From: RGIG426 sp045639905
GTDB taxonomy: Bacteria; Bacillota; Clostridia; Oscillospirales; Acutalibacteraceae
Direction: 5' to 3'
Assembly (NCBI GenBank): GCA_045639905.1
Contig: JAZUDZ010000036.1
Location: forward strand, 1 to 11,038
DNA: 11,038 bases
Positions 10,022 through 11,038 of the stretch are shown piece after piece (within the stretch, counting starts at the first letter, position 1; each line of letters begins with the position of its first letter). Below the pieces are notes generated by a model that did not search any database, had not been told where the DNA came from, and was given only the letters and a program-made list of their open reading frames with translations. Made by a program: the position numbers and the translations under genes.

Positions 10022-11038
10022 GTATAGAATCTATCCAACTAAAGAACAGGCCTGCACTTTGAATCAAATGTTTGGATGTGTTCGATTTGTCTATAACCAT
10101 TATCTAACGGAACGAACTGAAAACCTGAAGCTGAATTATTATGATTGCCAAAATGATTTGCCCAGCCTCAAAGAAGAATATCCGTTTTTGAAAGAAACCG
10201 ATAGTATGAGTTTGCAAATGGCGGTTCGAGCCTTATTCTCAGCATTCGATAAAAAGCAAAAGCCTCGTTATAAATCAAAACGCAAGCATAAGGATTCTTA
10301 CACAACTTGTTTTGTGAATAATAACATTGCTGTTTTGGACAAGGGACATATTAAACTCCCAAAACTGAAAACGGTGAAAGCGAAAATACATCGTGACTTG
10401 CCGGAAAATGCTAGGATTAAAAGAGCTACCATTACCAGAACTCCCAGCGGTAAATACTTTGTTTCATTTACAATTGAATTTGAATCGTCCAACGAAGTCA
10501 ATGTATCTTCTTCTAAGACCGGATTTTTAGGACTGGATTATTCTTCTCCACATATGTATGTGGATAGCAATGGAAACAAGGCGGATATGCCTCATTATTA
10601 TCGTAACACCTTGGAGAAATTGGCATACGAGCAAAAGATTCTATCAAAAAAAGAAAAAGGTTCTAAACGATACGAAAAGCAACGGATTAAAGTTGCGAAA
10701 CTTCAAGAGAAAGCAGCAAATCAGAGACGAGATTTTCAGCACAAATTATCTAGGGAGATAGCCAATTCCTATATTTTCGTTTGTGTAGAAGATATCAATA
10801 TGATTGAATACCAAAAAGACACGGAAGAATTCAAACTAAACAAAGCAACTTTGGATAATGGGTTTGGTCAGTTCCGCACATTTTTGGACTACAAGCTGAC
10901 TGAAACAGGAGGCCGCTTGCTGAGAGTAAACAAGTGGTTTGCTTCCAGTAAGACCTGCCACTATTGTGGCAAGAAAAACACATCCCTTAAATTAACGGAC
11001 AGAGTATGGGAGTGTGACAGATGTCATACGGTCCACGG
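9999..11038 (+). CDS. tnpB: TnpB, RNA-guided nuclease of IS200/IS605 (3' end outside window)
   Basis: The frame is open for 346 codons to the window's edge. TnpB is the RuvC-type ancestor of Cas12, guided by omega-RNA from the transposon right end, and favours transposon retention by cutting the donor site after excision. Visible parts are the N-terminal 'GYKYRIYPTKEQ' and 'VRFVYNHYL', the first RuvC acid D180 in 'GLDYSS', the second E264 in 'VCVEDINMIEY', and the zinc ribbon C320/C323 with C339/C342. The third RuvC acid should follow 'CHTVHG' beyond the edge. The ATG at 9999 has AAGGA four bases upstream and lies inside the tnpA end, so translation is probably coupled. No stop or frameshift is seen. 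Confidence 0.93.
   Translation, partial: MTRHLGYKYRIYPTKEQACTLNQMFGCVRFVYNHYLTERTENLKLNYYDCQNDLPSLKEEYPFLKETDSMSLQMAVRALFSAFDKKQKPRYKSKRKHKDSYTTCFVNNNIAVLDKGHIKLPKLKTVKAKIHRDLPENARIKRATITRTPSGKYFVSFTIEFESSNEVNVSSSKTGFLGLDYSSPHMYVDSNGNKADMPHYYRNTLEKLAYEQKILSKKEKGSKRYEKQRIKVAKLQEKAANQRRDFQHKLSREIANSYIFVCVEDINMIEYQKDTEEFKLNKATLDNGFGQFRTFLDYKLTETGGRLLRVNKWFASSKTCHYCGKKNTSLKLTDRVWECDRCHTVH

Larger units (their letters stand above)
8369..11038 (+). mobile_element. IS200/IS605-family transposon split by another insertion sequence (partial)
   Basis: The element starts with a left-end hairpin at 8369-8384, following TTCAA of the host. It then continues to 8406, is interrupted by the IS481-like element (8407-9511), and resumes with the tnpA promoter, tnpA (9605-10021) and tnpB (from 9999, running off the window). 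Removing the insert and one copy of the direct repeat gives a compact left end of about 140 bp before tnpA, which is normal for this family. These elements move as single strands using subterminal hairpins and leave no target duplication. The exact left tip is inferred. Confidence 0.65.

Overview
The window looks like a chromosomal segment of a Bacillota bacterium, most likely class Clostridia. The evidence is consensus sigma-A promoters (TTGACA, 17 bp, TATAAT) with strong AGGAGG-type ribosome binding sites, GTG and TTG starts, a zf-trcl-type zinc-ribbon protein, a SigH-like sigma factor, an M29 aminopeptidase and Firmicutes-type IS200/IS605 transposons. No 16S rRNA or other species marker is present, so no finer placement is offered.

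Left edge (1 to about 1415), accessory: the right end and omega-RNA of an IS200/IS605 transposon; the 3' stub of an ATPase gene it seems to have interrupted; a short TnpV-like gene end; two related GNRA-capped terminators; a calcineurin-like phosphoesterase gene; and a cluster of AGGGACACA repeats at exactly 11-bp spacing next to the 3' end of tRNA-Trp. This looks like the worn end of a tRNA-integrated island, though no integrase gene is present.

Core block (1416 to 8368): a minus-strand tRNA-Val/tRNA-Trp operon with a perfect promoter; a cohesin-like lipoprotein; a zinc-ribbon protein; a degenerate tRNA-like sequence; a SigH-like sigma factor; and a two-gene operon of a two-helix membrane protein and stand-alone NnrD, which repairs hydrated NAD(P)H. 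Facing this operon from a divergent promoter region is a plus-strand operon of an M29 aminopeptidase, translationally overlapped with a membrane-anchored protein that resembles a degenerate ApbE. A PhnP-like metallo-beta-lactamase hydrolase gene converges on it, and the two genes share one terminator whose stem is closed by their two stop codons.

Right edge (8369 to 11038), mobile: an IS200/IS605 transposon (left-end hairpin, tnpA, tnpB running off the window) split by a 1.1-kb DDE-transposase element of IS481 type. The inserted element has good inverted repeats, is flanked by unusually long (about 29 bp) near-perfect direct repeats, and carries a leader hairpin that could mask the transposase ribosome binding site. 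The tnpA promoter lies beyond the insertion and is intact.

I see no CRISPR array, toxin-antitoxin pair or clear defence operon. The most unusual items are the nested insertion with long direct repeats, the degenerate ApbE-like partner of the aminopeptidase, the phased repeats beside tRNA-Trp, and the tRNA-like remnant.
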